Origin: a virus
Reading direction: 5' to 3' (one strand)
Virus record (IMG/VR): IMGVR_UViG_3300033984_000137
Span: 1 to 21,180 of that record
Length of the DNA stretch: 21,180 bases
Shown here: in pieces, positions 8,536-16,585 of the stretch
How the letters are laid out: the number at the start of each line of letters is the position of its first letter
How positions within the stretch are numbered: position 1 is the first letter of the stretch
Notes under the pieces: model-generated
Databases searched by the model: none
The model's input: the letters and a program-made list of their open reading frames with translations, nothing else
Told to the model about the DNA's origin: nothing
Made by a program: the position numbers and the translations under genes

Positions 8536-10554
8536 TTATCCAATTCGTAATAATTCAACCGAAGTCGATTCGCTTGAGCTGGTAAAATCTTTAATCTCCT
8601 GAACGTAATAAAACCCCGAAGGATTTTCTAAATAAATAGGAATTGAAAAATCGAAATCCTGAATGTCAAATTCAGTTAAACGAAAATCTAATTCAATTTT
8701 TAAAATGTTATTTGTGATTCCATTAAATAAACTTTCGTAAAATGTTTGGTATAAATAATCCCATTGCAAATTGAAAGTTTGAAAACTTTGTTGCTCAAAA
8801 CCTAAAAACGGAATGTTAGTGTTTTCGGTAACATTTGCTTCGCCGAAACTTGAATAAATAACTTCGGTGTTCTGAGTAAATAAAAACGCAATGCGCGGGG
8901 CTTTATTAAATTTCATCATACTTTTATAAGTATAATTTGAATTTAATTGAATTTCAGGATTGTAATTATTTAAAAAAATAGTATTAAAACTTTTATTTAA
9001 TAATCTCGAAAATCTTGAATAATTAAATAAACTTTTTATATAATCGATTTCTTTTGGTAAACTTTCGTTTTCAATATTTATCGAATAACCAAAAGTTGCA
9101 TCGGGTAAATATTCAAAAGTATTTAATTGCCCGTACCCATCAACTTTAAATGTAAATGTTGGTTCGTTTGATAAATCAATTTTACTTTGCCACTCTTTCG
9201 CAATCGATTTATTTTCATTCAATTCGTTAAACATCATTAACCGAATTGTTTTATCGTATTCGTTAACAATTGGAATTATTCCAAATAAATTCGAAATCTC
9301 TTTTATAAAAGTTCCGCACGTCCAATTCGGTAAACTTTCCTGAATGTTATATAATCGATTGTAATGAGAAACAGGAGCGTTTGTAATTTGCTCAATATTG
9401 AACGTTAAACTATTTATTGTTAATGAATTATTAGCAAAAGAACCCGGAGCATTTAAAACCTCAATAAAGGCGTAAACTTTTGTATTTTCCGAACCCGTTA
9501 AATTCGGGTTTAAAGTTGTTTCGATAAAATCTTCAAAAGCGCAATTAACTATTATTTGCCCCGTATGGTTTCCCTGTGTTGCAGTTTGAAAAGTATTAAA
9601 CGGAAACCCGTCTATCGAATCTATTGAGCCGTCTAAGGTCCTGTAAACATTTAATTGTAATCCAGCACTTACGCCGTTACCGGGGAACGCTTCAATTACC
9701 GTAATATCGTAATCTAAAACAAATCGATAATTAGCTGGAATCTGTAAATAATAAAAAAAGCCGTTTGGAGTAACATTCCATTTGTCAACAAAAGCCCCGC
9801 CCGTTGTATTTTCAATTAAATCGTAATCCTCAAAATTGAAATAAAAATTTAAAGGATCGCTAATATAAGTTTTCGGGGTGTTTGAAATAAATTTACATTG
9901 TAATTCTTCAAGGTTTCGCGCACCTACTTTGCAATCGATTACAGGCATTAATAAGTTTTCGAAATAACTTTCATCCCACGGACCGCCGTAAAAAGTATAA
10001 CCGAAAGTTTCGCCTATTTTTTGAAATAAGTATTTAACGAAAACCGAAGGAACTATTCCGAAACAATTTAATGAAGTTGTAAATTGACTTTGATAACCTG
10101 AATCGTGAATAGCGTATATATAACCGTCGTTAAAATCATTCCCGATTGAATTAATCATTTCGGTTTTTGTCCATAAATGATCTAAATCTATTAAATCTAA
10201 TTCACGCAAAAATGTTTTTTTTATTAAATCAAAGAAAACGGCATTATCGGAATTAATTAAAACTTCTATTCTATCGCTTAAACTTTCAAAACTGAATTGC
10301 GCCGCGTTCATTATTTCGATTCCATTTGCGGAAACCGAACCCAATTGCTTTATATATTTTTTTGTGGAATTATCACTTCCCTGAACCATTCCGATTGAAG
10401 CTAAATTTTTCGCCGTTGCTGGTAAATTTAGTTTGTTTGTAAAGCTCGATTGACGTTCCAGCGTTCCAATATTTGCGACGCGCTTAGTAGTGGAAATAAT
10501 AGTTCCCGAATCTAAATCTAAAGGCGTTTCACCGATTTTAATTATTTGATTCAT
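8536..10554 (-). CDS. Large tail-tip / hub-like protein
   Basis: This 672-aa protein is rich in Asn, Phe, Tyr and beta-strand. Its N-terminus (IGETPLDLDSGTIIS, then TLERQSSFTNKLNLPATAKN, about residues 6-50) matches a pattern I associate with tail-tip or hub proteins of Bacteroidota phages, in which a short domain ends in a 'SFTNKLNLPATAKN'-like loop. The middle (CGTFIKEISNLFGIIPIVNE, about 400-420) resembles beta domains of baseplate hub proteins. Its ATG overlaps the upstream stop as TAATG, and the tape measure follows after 22 bases. A role in the distal tail is inferred from neighbours and composition; no catalytic motif is recognised. Confidence 0.6.
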   Translation of the reverse strand: MNQIIKIGETPLDLDSGTIISTTKRVANIGTLERQSSFTNKLNLPATAKNLASIGMVQGSDNSTKKYIKQLGSVSANGIEIMNAAQFSFESLSDRIEVLINSDNAVFFDLIKKTFLRELDLIDLDHLWTKTEMINSIGNDFNDGYIYAIHDSGYQSQFTTSLNCFGIVPSVFVKYLFQKIGETFGYTFYGGPWDESYFENLLMPVIDCKVGARNLEELQCKFISNTPKTYISDPLNFYFNFEDYDLIENTTGGAFVDKWNVTPNGFFYYLQIPANYRFVLDYDITVIEAFPGNGVSAGLQLNVYRTLDGSIDSIDGFPFNTFQTATQGNHTGQIIVNCAFEDFIETTLNPNLTGSENTKVYAFIEVLNAPGSFANNSLTINSLTFNIEQITNAPVSHYNRLYNIQESLPNWTCGTFIKEISNLFGIIPIVNEYDKTIRLMMFNELNENKSIAKEWQSKIDLSNEPTFTFKVDGYGQLNTFEYLPDATFGYSINIENESLPKEIDYIKSLFNYSRFSRLLNKSFNTIFLNNYNPEIQLNSNYTYKSMMKFNKAPRIAFLFTQNTEVIYSSFGEANVTENTNIPFLGFEQQSFQTFNLQWDYLYQTFYESLFNGITNNILKIELDFRLTEFDIQDFDFSIPIYLENPSGFYYVQEIKDFTSSSESTSVELLRIG

Positions 10555-12305
10555 TACGCGTATTGATTAAAATATTTCGGTTTAACAAAAGTTAATTCGA
10601 TATTAAAGTAATCGTCTTTAGTTGAACGAATATTAAATGTACCCGGCTCAACTCGAACCCCGATCCATTTTGAAAGGTCTTCATTATACCAATAAATTTT
10701 CGGGCTTGTTGGTAAAACTTTTAATCCTTCGGCTTCGTTTCTTGTTAGCGTATTGCTGCCAACTTGAACCGCTGGCGAAACATTCTTAAAAGTTACGTTT
10801 TCAAAATCTTTTGTATCGGAAATATTATCGAAATAACTTTCATAGTTATTCCCGTTCTCAACTTTGAAGCCTTCGTAAATTTTGCCTTCAAATAACCAAT
10901 AATCCCAACCGCCTAAGGTATTAAGCCACTTAACAAAGAAAGTGTTGCAGGATTGCTCTATTGAGCGTTTAACGTTAATTGTGATCGGGGCGAAAGCATC
11001 TAAAAACAAAGGTGAGTCAATACGCCCAAAACGAAATTCTATTTTTTTCGCCTTTTCAAGTTCCCCCGCTAAAAGTGCAGCTTCAAAAATTGGTAAAACA
11101 TTTAACCTCGCCAAACAAACAAAATCAGTAAAAATAAACGGGTCGGAATCATATTCCGTTATATTTCCGTTTGCTTGGGTTATCGTGTATCGTACAAAAT
11201 AATCTTCGTAACCTATATTCATATTTTGATTACCCAAAAATGAAAGCGAAAAAGGAAACCCGAAAAAGTAAACAGGGTTTTCAAATTGCGTTATAAATTG
11301 CGGCATCAATTCGGGATAAACTTTCGTTCCTTCGGTATTTCCAAAATATTTATTATAATAACCGTTGTTCGGGTCCCCGATTTGAAACGCGCCCGCAATG
11401 CAAAATTTAACGTCCTCAAGTGCAAAATAATTAACCCAGCTTTCAGAACTTCCGATCCAATTGTCCTTTGTCGCAAAATAAAATGGGGAATATAAATTTA
11501 AATCTTCGGTTCTAATTTCAGTTTCAACAATTTGAAAATCGGTAAAGTTCAAATTTAATAAGCTGCGTAACGCCCCCGAAATTTCGGCGCGCATTATTCC
11601 GCTGGCACCGGGCGTGAATCTCAATTCCCTTGTTTGAGGGTTTAAAGCGTTATCTGTAATTTTTAGAGTAACGTAAAAATTTAATCGAGATAAAATATTT
11701 ACGATAGCTAAAAAGAAAGGACTAAAAACGCTCCACGTTTTATCGAATGTTGCGTAAGCAAAACCGCCCGATGTAGAAATATCTAAAATTGTAAAGTTTT
11801 CTGTTAACCCGCTTTCAGTTATTACCTGAACAACCGCGCCAACTTCATAACCGGGAAAAATAATAGTTTCGCCCATAACATTAGTTCCGCACTTGATTTG
11901 ATAATAGGTGCCGTTCCAATCGCTTTGCGTTGCCAAATCTTTGTAATCCTGCCTTTGCATTATAATTACAACGGGATTAAAAGCCGCAACAACATTAACG
12001 TCTAAATCAATGCTTCCCGTATCAGGTGGCAAAACTACATTTCGCAAAAATACAGACGGATATAAAATAAAAATTAACGTATCAATCGTAACATTTGAAC
12101 CCGTTATATTAATTATTTCAGCTTCGATATATTGACTAACCGAAAACAAAACGAAAACTTTATCCCCTACGTTTAAATCACCGGGACTTGTATAAAAAAA
12201 CTGAAAATATACGGGATTAAATGTCGATTGAACAAAAGTTGCGGGGGTTCGAATTCCCCTTTGTTGAAGTACCGAATTTATATTAGATATTATTTCCGTT
12301 GCCAT
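10554..12305 (-). CDS. Large beta-rich tail protein
   Basis: This 583-aa protein is predicted to be largely beta-strand with many aromatic residues. No enzymatic motif is visible. A region near residues 225-260 (FTPGASGIMRAEISGALRSL) resembles segments I recall in tail proteins of Bacteroidota phages that sit beside the hub protein. The C-terminal third has EQSCNTFFVKWLNTLGGWDY and an ending rich in Tyr and Lys (VKPKYFNQYA). The gene overlaps the upstream gp10-like gene by 23 bases and the downstream gene by one base, so all three belong to one translational unit. Distal-tail structure is the best guess; a receptor-binding role cannot be excluded. Confidence 0.6.
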   Translation of the reverse strand: MATEIISNINSVLQQRGIRTPATFVQSTFNPVYFQFFYTSPGDLNVGDKVFVLFSVSQYIEAEIINITGSNVTIDTLIFILYPSVFLRNVVLPPDTGSIDLDVNVVAAFNPVVIIMQRQDYKDLATQSDWNGTYYQIKCGTNVMGETIIFPGYEVGAVVQVITESGLTENFTILDISTSGGFAYATFDKTWSVFSPFFLAIVNILSRLNFYVTLKITDNALNPQTRELRFTPGASGIMRAEISGALRSLLNLNFTDFQIVETEIRTEDLNLYSPFYFATKDNWIGSSESWVNYFALEDVKFCIAGAFQIGDPNNGYYNKYFGNTEGTKVYPELMPQFITQFENPVYFFGFPFSLSFLGNQNMNIGYEDYFVRYTITQANGNITEYDSDPFIFTDFVCLARLNVLPIFEAALLAGELEKAKKIEFRFGRIDSPLFLDAFAPITINVKRSIEQSCNTFFVKWLNTLGGWDYWLFEGKIYEGFKVENGNNYESYFDNISDTKDFENVTFKNVSPAVQVGSNTLTRNEAEGLKVLPTSPKIYWYNEDLSKWIGVRVEPGTFNIRSTKDDYFNIELTFVKPKYFNQYA

Positions 12306-12783
12306 AAATTTCCGTTTTTGCGCTCTTTACAAAATCCAAAATTAATCTTTTACTTAATTGCTCAATTCTCCCGTCATTGATAACATCGTTTATTATTCCT
12401 GTGGGCTTATTCATTCCCCGAAAGTTCTTTCCTGTTCTGTGCAATAAATCCCCTTGTCTATGAATTTTTCGAGCGATTAAAAACGCTAAAGTTTCTTTTT
12501 TGATATTATCGCGTGGAATTATTCCCTTATCGTTTATCCATTGTAAAATAATTCCCTTTAAACTTCCGTTACCGCTTCCCGTTGTTTTCTTTCGTCCGTA
12601 TTCAAGCCCATAAATAAAAGCCCGCCCGTAAAGTTTATAAGAGTTTAAAGTATATACCGAATTTAAACTTTCTTTTGTTTTTCCGCTTGCAGTTGTACCC
12701 GCCGCATCCAAACTTTTACGTAAGTCCGAAATTAACTTTTTATCAAAATCTTCTAAAGTTTTTTTATCCAGCGATAAACTCAT
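12283..12783 (-). CDS. HK97-gp10-like head-tail/tail completion protein
   Basis: This 166-aa protein has a helical N-terminus (LSLDKKTLEDFDKKLISDLR), then SGKTKESLNS followed by YGRAFIYGLEYGRKKT, and a KIHRQGDLLHRTGKN segment. In HK97-gp10-type minor proteins the sequence likewise carries a 'residues-to-be-tolerated at the surface' pattern of Y..FIEYG.RP and ends with a helix (SKRLILDFVKSAKTEIYG). Such proteins help join or complete the tail. It lies one base after the IPT-domain gene stop and overlaps the next gene by 23 bases. The link to gp10 is a moderate-confidence pattern match. Confidence 0.5.
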   Translation of the reverse strand: MSLSLDKKTLEDFDKKLISDLRKSLDAAGTTASGKTKESLNSVYTLNSYKLYGRAFIYGLEYGRKKTTGSGNGSLKGIILQWINDKGIIPRDNIKKETLAFLIARKIHRQGDLLHRTGKNFRGMNKPTGIINDVINDGRIEQLSKRLILDFVKSAKTEIYGNGNNI

Positions 12784-12784
12784 T

Positions 12785-13513
12785 TTAATCTAATAAAATC
12801 GTTAAACAATTTTCTAAAGTAAATTGAATTGAATCGGGGTTTGTAACCGTTACCGAACGCGTACCAATTAAAGCCGCAATATTTACCGAAATGTTTATTT
12901 CAATTTCAGTATCGGAAATAAAATCGGTTGAATTAATTGTAATTAAAGTTCCGTTTATTTCAATCGTTGCGCCGTCAACAAAACCGCTTCCATTAATTGT
13001 AAAACTTAATGTTTGCCCCTGATAAATCGAAGTTCCAACAATCGAAGTTATAACAGGATTCGAAAAGTAAAACGGCGGTTGTGGACAAATTGCTTCTTCG
13101 TGAATTAATTTAACTTGAAATTGCAAAACAACGCCCGTTAAATTTTGATCTAAGAAATTAAAAACATCATTTAAAGAAACTTCGAAAACTTCGGAAACTT
13201 CGGGATGAGAAATTAAATTAGTGATAAATTGATAAGCAATTAAACGCCGCGTTTCAATTATTTCGTTATGCTGGTCCTGTGTGAATTCAGGTTCGGACTT
13301 ATCGCAAAATAAAATAATAGGCGAATACTGTTCGTTAATTTGTGCATACTTTGAAACCCGAAGAAATTTAAAATCTATCGGTTGATCCATAAAAACGCAC
13401 GGCAAAACAACTTTATCCGCTTGCACGTTTTGAAGCCATTTTGGACCGCTATAAAACAAGCCCGCGCCCATTATCGGGTTTGAACAACTTTTTAAAATTT
13501 CAAATATTCTCAT
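12785..13513 (-). CDS. Tail-terminator-like protein with C-terminal IPT/TIG Ig-like domain
   Basis: This 242-aa protein has two parts. Residues 1-145 form a mixed alpha/beta domain with YSPIILFCDKSEPEFTQDQH, an ETRRLIAYQFITNLISHPEV helix and NLTGVVLQFQVKLIHEEAIC, a layout I associate with tail-completion (terminator) proteins of Bacteroidota phages. Residues 151-240 read as a single IPT/TIG immunoglobulin-like domain: NPVITSIVG, LSFTINGSGFVDGATIEING, then an alternating-hydrophobic stretch and a final TRSVTVTNPD strand. Such Ig-like domains decorate phage virion proteins and may bind cell-surface sugars. It follows the tail chaperone gene. The fusion is seen directly; the function of each part is inferred from family patterns. 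Confidence 0.65.
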   Translation of the reverse strand: MRIFEILKSCSNPIMGAGLFYSGPKWLQNVQADKVVLPCVFMDQPIDFKFLRVSKYAQINEQYSPIILFCDKSEPEFTQDQHNEIIETRRLIAYQFITNLISHPEVSEVFEVSLNDVFNFLDQNLTGVVLQFQVKLIHEEAICPQPPFYFSNPVITSIVGTSIYQGQTLSFTINGSGFVDGATIEINGTLITINSTDFISDTEIEINISVNIAALIGTRSVTVTNPDSIQFTLENCLTILLD

Positions 13514-13517
13514 TTGT

Positions 13518-14323
13518 TTATTTTTTATGTTTTCGTTCGTGTTCTTGCATTATTAACTTTTCGTATCGTTGGTTAAATTTCCGAAGTTCTGAGCGCATTT
13601 TAAAAGTTAAATTAACTTCATACATCGATAAATCCATTACCGCGCTAAACCTCAACGGGTCCCCCTCTGCGAGCGAATAAATCGTGCCGAACTTACCAAA
13701 TTTCTCCAGCTCTTTAATTCCAGCGCGGGTTTCGAGTTCGGAATATCCTTCATTGCTTCCCGTTGTTTTTGAACTGAAATTTGCAATTTGTTCAAAAAAA
13801 AAGCCGAAACAGGATAAGCAATATAAACAGGCATATTCATTACCTCGTTGTTTGCAATATCTTCAATGTCCTTTCGAGCTTCTATTTCGCGGTCCCGAAA
13901 CTTTCCTTTGTAAATCATACTTGCAAGCATCAAAGGTATTTTTTCGCAAAAGTTAGTGGATTCGTTCGAAATTGTTTTTTCGAAAATTTCCATACAACCG
14001 TAATTCATTAATCCCGGATCGATTGAAGTTTTATAAACGTTTTCCCCGCACTTAAACTCTTTCGGGGTTAACCATTCGTCCTTATCTAATTTAGTTTGTA
14101 AAATAAAGTTATAAGCGGGCGCGGCTATTTTTGTAATCGCTTCAAAAGAATAATCTAACAATTCAGATTTATCTAAAGTTGAAACAATCGAAGCGAGCGT
14201 TACTAAATCTTTTTCATCCCCGTTCGCCCATTGCAGCAAATCGATTGTTTGCCCTACGGTTAAATCCTCCCAGCTTCCAGCGATTAAAATAGTTTTTCCG
14301 TTAATTTCAAAAGGTAAATTCAT
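13518..14323 (-). CDS. Tail assembly chaperone, -1 frameshift product (gpGT-like)
   Basis: If the ribosome slips back one base on the T-run at 13802-13794, translation continues in the other frame to the TAA at 13520-13518, giving 268 aa: 176 from the zero frame and 92 from the -1 frame. The added part reads FFFEQIANFSSKTTGSNEGY, then ETRAGIKELEKFGKFGTIYS, LAEGDPLRFSAVMDLSMYEV and a basic tail ending EHERKHKK. The 'FGKFGTIYSLAEGDPLRFSAVMDL' type of segment resembles the T part of tail chaperones in Bacteroidota phages. The -1 frame is open from 13862 but has no ATG before 13637, so it is hard to express without a shift. Transcript slippage, or a homopolymer sequencing error, is the alternative. 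Confidence 0.6.
13652..14323 (-). CDS. Tail assembly chaperone, zero-frame product (gpG-like)
   Basis: This 223-aa protein begins MNLPFEINGKTILIAGSWED followed by LTVGQTIDLLQ, a start pattern I associate with tail-assembly chaperones of Bacteroidota phages. It continues with a helical body ending IANNEVMNMPVYIAYPVSAF (about residues 156-175). Right after residue 174 the coding strand has nine consecutive Ts, and the remaining 47 residues (LNKLQISVQKQ...RSQRGTR) are read only in the zero frame. The overlapping -1 frame has no ATG upstream yet encodes a convincing protein, so this ORF is probably the short partner of a G/GT pair. The chaperone would hold the tape measure during tube assembly. 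It lies 10 bases after the large terminase gene. Confidence 0.7.
   Translation of the reverse strand: MNLPFEINGKTILIAGSWEDLTVGQTIDLLQWANGDEKDLVTLASIVSTLDKSELLDYSFEAITKIAAPAYNFILQTKLDKDEWLTPKEFKCGENVYKTSIDPGLMNYGCMEIFEKTISNESTNFCEKIPLMLASMIYKGKFRDREIEARKDIEDIANNEVMNMPVYIAYPVSAFFLNKLQISVQKQREAMKDIPNSKPALELKSWRNLVSSARFIRSQRGTR
13794..13802 (-). other. Slippery T9 run (candidate programmed frameshift)
   Basis: The coding strand reads GCT TTT TTT TTG AAC in the chaperone frame. Slipping back one base on T-TTT-TTT gives GCT TTT TTT TTT GAA and enters the frame that encodes the second half of the chaperone. Nine Ts can also cause RNA-polymerase slippage, so the shift could occur at transcription or translation. 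I did not establish a stimulatory hairpin downstream. Confidence 0.55.
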
Positions 14324-14333
14324 AAAGTTTTGT

Positions 14334-15560
14334 TTATCGTTTTCCGGGTGTTGTAATAAATGATTCTTTTGTTTTTTTTCCTACTAATCCCGTAACCCCG
14401 TAACGAATCGCATCTAAAGCGTGATTGAAACGGTCTACGGGTTTATTGATTGTTTTGCCTTGTTTATCTATTTGCCAAATGTAATTCTTTATTTCTTTTT
14501 GAATGTTCGGGCTTCGAACTAAAAAAACAGGGTATTGTTTTATTTTTTGAATTCCCTGAATAATTGAATCGGGACCTTTAACAGTTGATTGAATATTGAA
14601 ACCGCTGGTTAGAATTTCTTTAATTGATTTCGGTTCGGCGGAATCCGCAAAGATTGTATCATTTCTTTTTATACCCGCTTCGCTCATTCGCTTGCAAATT
14701 TCGGGGTTTGTTAAACCATAATCATAAATAAGCTCCTGAATATAAATTGCGCCCTCTGAAATTCTAATATGAACGAGCGCACTTGGATCATTTGTAAAAC
14801 CAAAATCGAGCCCGTAACATTCCATTTTAAAGTTTTCGGGCATAACGTCGACCGATTGCCAATTTTCGAAAACCTTTCCACGTTTACCGCCGCCCCAAAA
14901 TCCGAAAACATCGGAACGCGCCGCTTCGGGATCGTCTTTTATCATTCGTTCCAAAACTCGAATGTAATCGGGGTGCAAGTTTTTAAAATTATCTTTATAC
15001 GTTGCGTGAATTAAAAGCGTGTCTTCGGGTCTAACTTTATCGTGAAATTCAGACTTTAAAAAACAATCTTCGTTATCCGTGTTATAAGTAAAAATTATTT
15101 CGAGTTCCGCACCTTTTACCGAACGCAAACTTTTATCCAATTTATCGAAATCGTCTTTATTAACTTCGTCCGCTTCTTCAATCCAAACAAAAGTTGCTTC
15201 GGTTATCGATTTCATTTTAGCCGTTGAATTTCCCGAAGCCGCCCGAAATCCTTTTGCAAAAATTCGATTCCCCGTTTTCAAATGGGTAATTTGCATTGTA
15301 TTTTCTAAAATATGAAAATCGCTTTGAAGTTCTTTTTCCTCGATTATATCGATAATTTGTTGAAAGCTCGACCCGCGAATATCTGCGAAATGTTGACGGG
15401 CTAAAATCCCGCGAAAATATTCGGGGCTATAAAGTTTCGTTATAGCGTATTGCGCGACCTCGAACGACCTTCCAGCCCCGCGACCCCCGAATAGGTGTTT
15501 ATATCGTTTCTTTTGGCGGTATAAATCGACGTATGCGGAATTAACTTGCAGGGCTTTCAT
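14334..15560 (-). CDS. terL: Terminase large subunit
   Basis: This 408-aa protein is the DNA-packaging motor. The N-terminal ATPase has a Walker A-like GGRGAGRS (residues 25-32), a Walker B-type FVWIEEADEV (124-133) with adjacent glutamates for catalysis, and TYNTDNEDCF (158-167) at the coupling position. The C-terminal RNase H-like nuclease carries Asp252 in YGLDFGFTNDPSA, Asp306 in IFADSAEPKS and Asp383 in RFNHALDAIRYG, the usual acidic residues for cutting concatemers. The pattern is close to PBSX-type (Terminase_3) enzymes. The ATG overlaps the small terminase candidate by 20 bases. Length matches the family, and no break is seen. Confidence 0.93.
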   Translation of the reverse strand: MKALQVNSAYVDLYRQKKRYKHLFGGRGAGRSFEVAQYAITKLYSPEYFRGILARQHFADIRGSSFQQIIDIIEEKELQSDFHILENTMQITHLKTGNRIFAKGFRAASGNSTAKMKSITEATFVWIEEADEVNKDDFDKLDKSLRSVKGAELEIIFTYNTDNEDCFLKSEFHDKVRPEDTLLIHATYKDNFKNLHPDYIRVLERMIKDDPEAARSDVFGFWGGGKRGKVFENWQSVDVMPENFKMECYGLDFGFTNDPSALVHIRISEGAIYIQELIYDYGLTNPEICKRMSEAGIKRNDTIFADSAEPKSIKEILTSGFNIQSTVKGPDSIIQGIQKIKQYPVFLVRSPNIQKEIKNYIWQIDKQGKTINKPVDRFNHALDAIRYGVTGLVGKKTKESFITTPGKR

Positions 15561-15885
15561 TCATATTTTGAAATATAACGCGCAACGGTTCGCCGTCTTT
15601 TCCTGTGTGTTCGAAACTTTGAACGGCTTTCCCGTGTGCGGAATCCATTAATTCCTTAAAAGCCTGTGTATCCCCCTCTCGCGCTTTTTTAATTTGAGCT
15701 AAAGTAATAATATCTTGTTGCTCTAATTTTTCAGTTACGCCCGTGATCGGGTTTTTTATTTCCTGTTCGACTTCCAGCCATTCGCGAACGATTGTCGCCC
15801 TGTTGCGGCTCCCTTTCGGGCGTCCGTTTTTTTCGGGCTGGTATTCCGAACTAAACTTTTTTAGATTATCTAATTTATTTGCCAT
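15541..15885 (-). CDS. Candidate small terminase (DUF5681-like)
   Basis: This 114-aa protein lies directly before, and overlaps, the large terminase gene, the usual place of the small terminase that recognises phage DNA. Residues 19-38 hold NGRPKGSRNRATIVREWLE, a pattern of DUF5681-like proteins with a Gly-rich basic arm and a helix. Residues 56-85 are helical (QDIITLAQIKKAREGDTQAF), followed by ELMDSAHGKAVQSFEHTGKD and a beta-like end. It is shorter than most small terminases and lacks an obvious HTH that I can point to. The position supports the call more than the sequence does. Confidence 0.6.
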   Translation of the reverse strand: MANKLDNLKKFSSEYQPEKNGRPKGSRNRATIVREWLEVEQEIKNPITGVTEKLEQQDIITLAQIKKAREGDTQAFKELMDSAHGKAVQSFEHTGKDGEPLRVIFQNMNESPAS

Positions 15886-15931
15886 ATCTCGTTTTTTTCA
15901 CGTTTTACGCAAAGAAATAAAATCGGTTATT

Positions 15932-16585
15932 TTAGAGCGCAAGGATCGGAATCGAACCGTCTATTTCAATGCTGGTCGCATCGTGTTTATCCTTATTAAC
16001 TTCTTGCGCTTGTATTTTTTTGGGGTATGGTTTTTTTAATGATTCACACAAAGGTATTAATGATTTAATTAACGGATAAATATATTTTCTTTTTCCGCTT
16101 CGTTTTCGTGTTTCTAATTTTGATAAAAATTCTTTTGGATATTCGTTTAATGTTCTATCGTGTCTCCATTGTCCCTTATAAAAAAAATCCTTTCCACTAC
16201 TTTCATTTTCTCCTACAAAATACCAATTAGTTGCCTGATAAATTGTACCATAATGATTTTGCCCTTTATCTGAATATGAAATAAGAAGTTTAACGGTTGG
16301 ATTTTGTTTTTTTATTAATTTCATTGCAATACTCATAGCTTTTGAACTACTTTCTTGTTTTCCATTTAAAGCCATTCTTGTTAATTCTAAATATTGACCA
16401 TAATTTAATTTATAAGGTTTTCCCATATTTGCTGATGCACCACCACCAAATAAAATAACGCCACACCATTCATTTTTATCGTTAAAAACTGAATAACCAA
16501 AATATTGAGCTGGAACAACTTTTGAATAATGAAAATTTAAACAAGCGTATTTAACGGCTTTATTTGATGCAATTTCTAATCTCAT
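15932..16585 (-). CDS. mom: Mom-like DNA adenine modification enzyme
   Basis: This 217-aa protein matches the Mom family of phage Mu, a GNAT-fold enzyme that converts adenine to N6-methylcarbamoyl-adenine and protects DNA from restriction. Visible motifs in order are LNFHYSKVVPA (17-27), GVILFGGGASANMG (42-55), YLELTRMAL (65-73), SYSDKGQNHYGTIYQATNWY (103-122), RKYIYPL (166-172) and KPYPKK (185-190). The start at 16585 overlaps the ParB-like stop as ATGA, so the pair is coupled. Bases 16100-16530 use fewer CpG and 'cgaa' words than neighbouring genes, suggesting recent acquisition. The last 25 codons also fold as a tRNA-like shape. No com-like translational regulator is visible. The substrate and chemistry are inferred from the family. 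Confidence 0.8.
   Translation of the reverse strand: MRLEIASNKAVKYACLNFHYSKVVPAQYFGYSVFNDKNEWCGVILFGGGASANMGKPYKLNYGQYLELTRMALNGKQESSSKAMSIAMKLIKKQNPTVKLLISYSDKGQNHYGTIYQATNWYFVGENESSGKDFFYKGQWRHDRTLNEYPKEFLSKLETRKRSGKRKYIYPLIKSLIPLCESLKKPYPKKIQAQEVNKDKHDATSIEIDGSIPILAL
15936..16010 (-). other. tRNA-like structure inside the 3' end of the mom-like gene
   Basis: On the minus strand the ends AGCGCAAG (16010-16003) and CTTGCGCT (15943-15936) pair perfectly over 8 bp. Between them lie a short D-arm (GTT/AAC, 3 bp) with GG in the loop, a 5-bp anticodon-like stem CGATG/CATTG (one G-T pair) with a 7-base loop CGACCAG, a 5-base variable loop and a T-loop GGTTCGATTCC. Spacing of the arms is that of a tRNA. 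Deviations: position 33 is G rather than U, one mismatch in the T-stem, one extra C before the acceptor 3' strand, and no CCA. It may be a degenerate tRNA, an RNA mimic or chance. Confidence 0.4.

Noticed and set aside
13518-13637. Independent 39-aa gene starting MDLSMYEV
   Set aside because: The protein-like sequence continues upstream of this ATG in the same frame for about 50 residues, so it is better explained as the end of a frameshift product.
14711-14911. 66-aa minus-strand frame inside the terminase gene
   Set aside because: It is out of frame with the clearly conserved nuclease domain and resembles nothing.
15936-16010. Functional tRNA gene
   Set aside because: The anticodon loop lacks U33, the T-stem has a mismatch and there is an extra base at the acceptor junction, so I report it as tRNA-like only.
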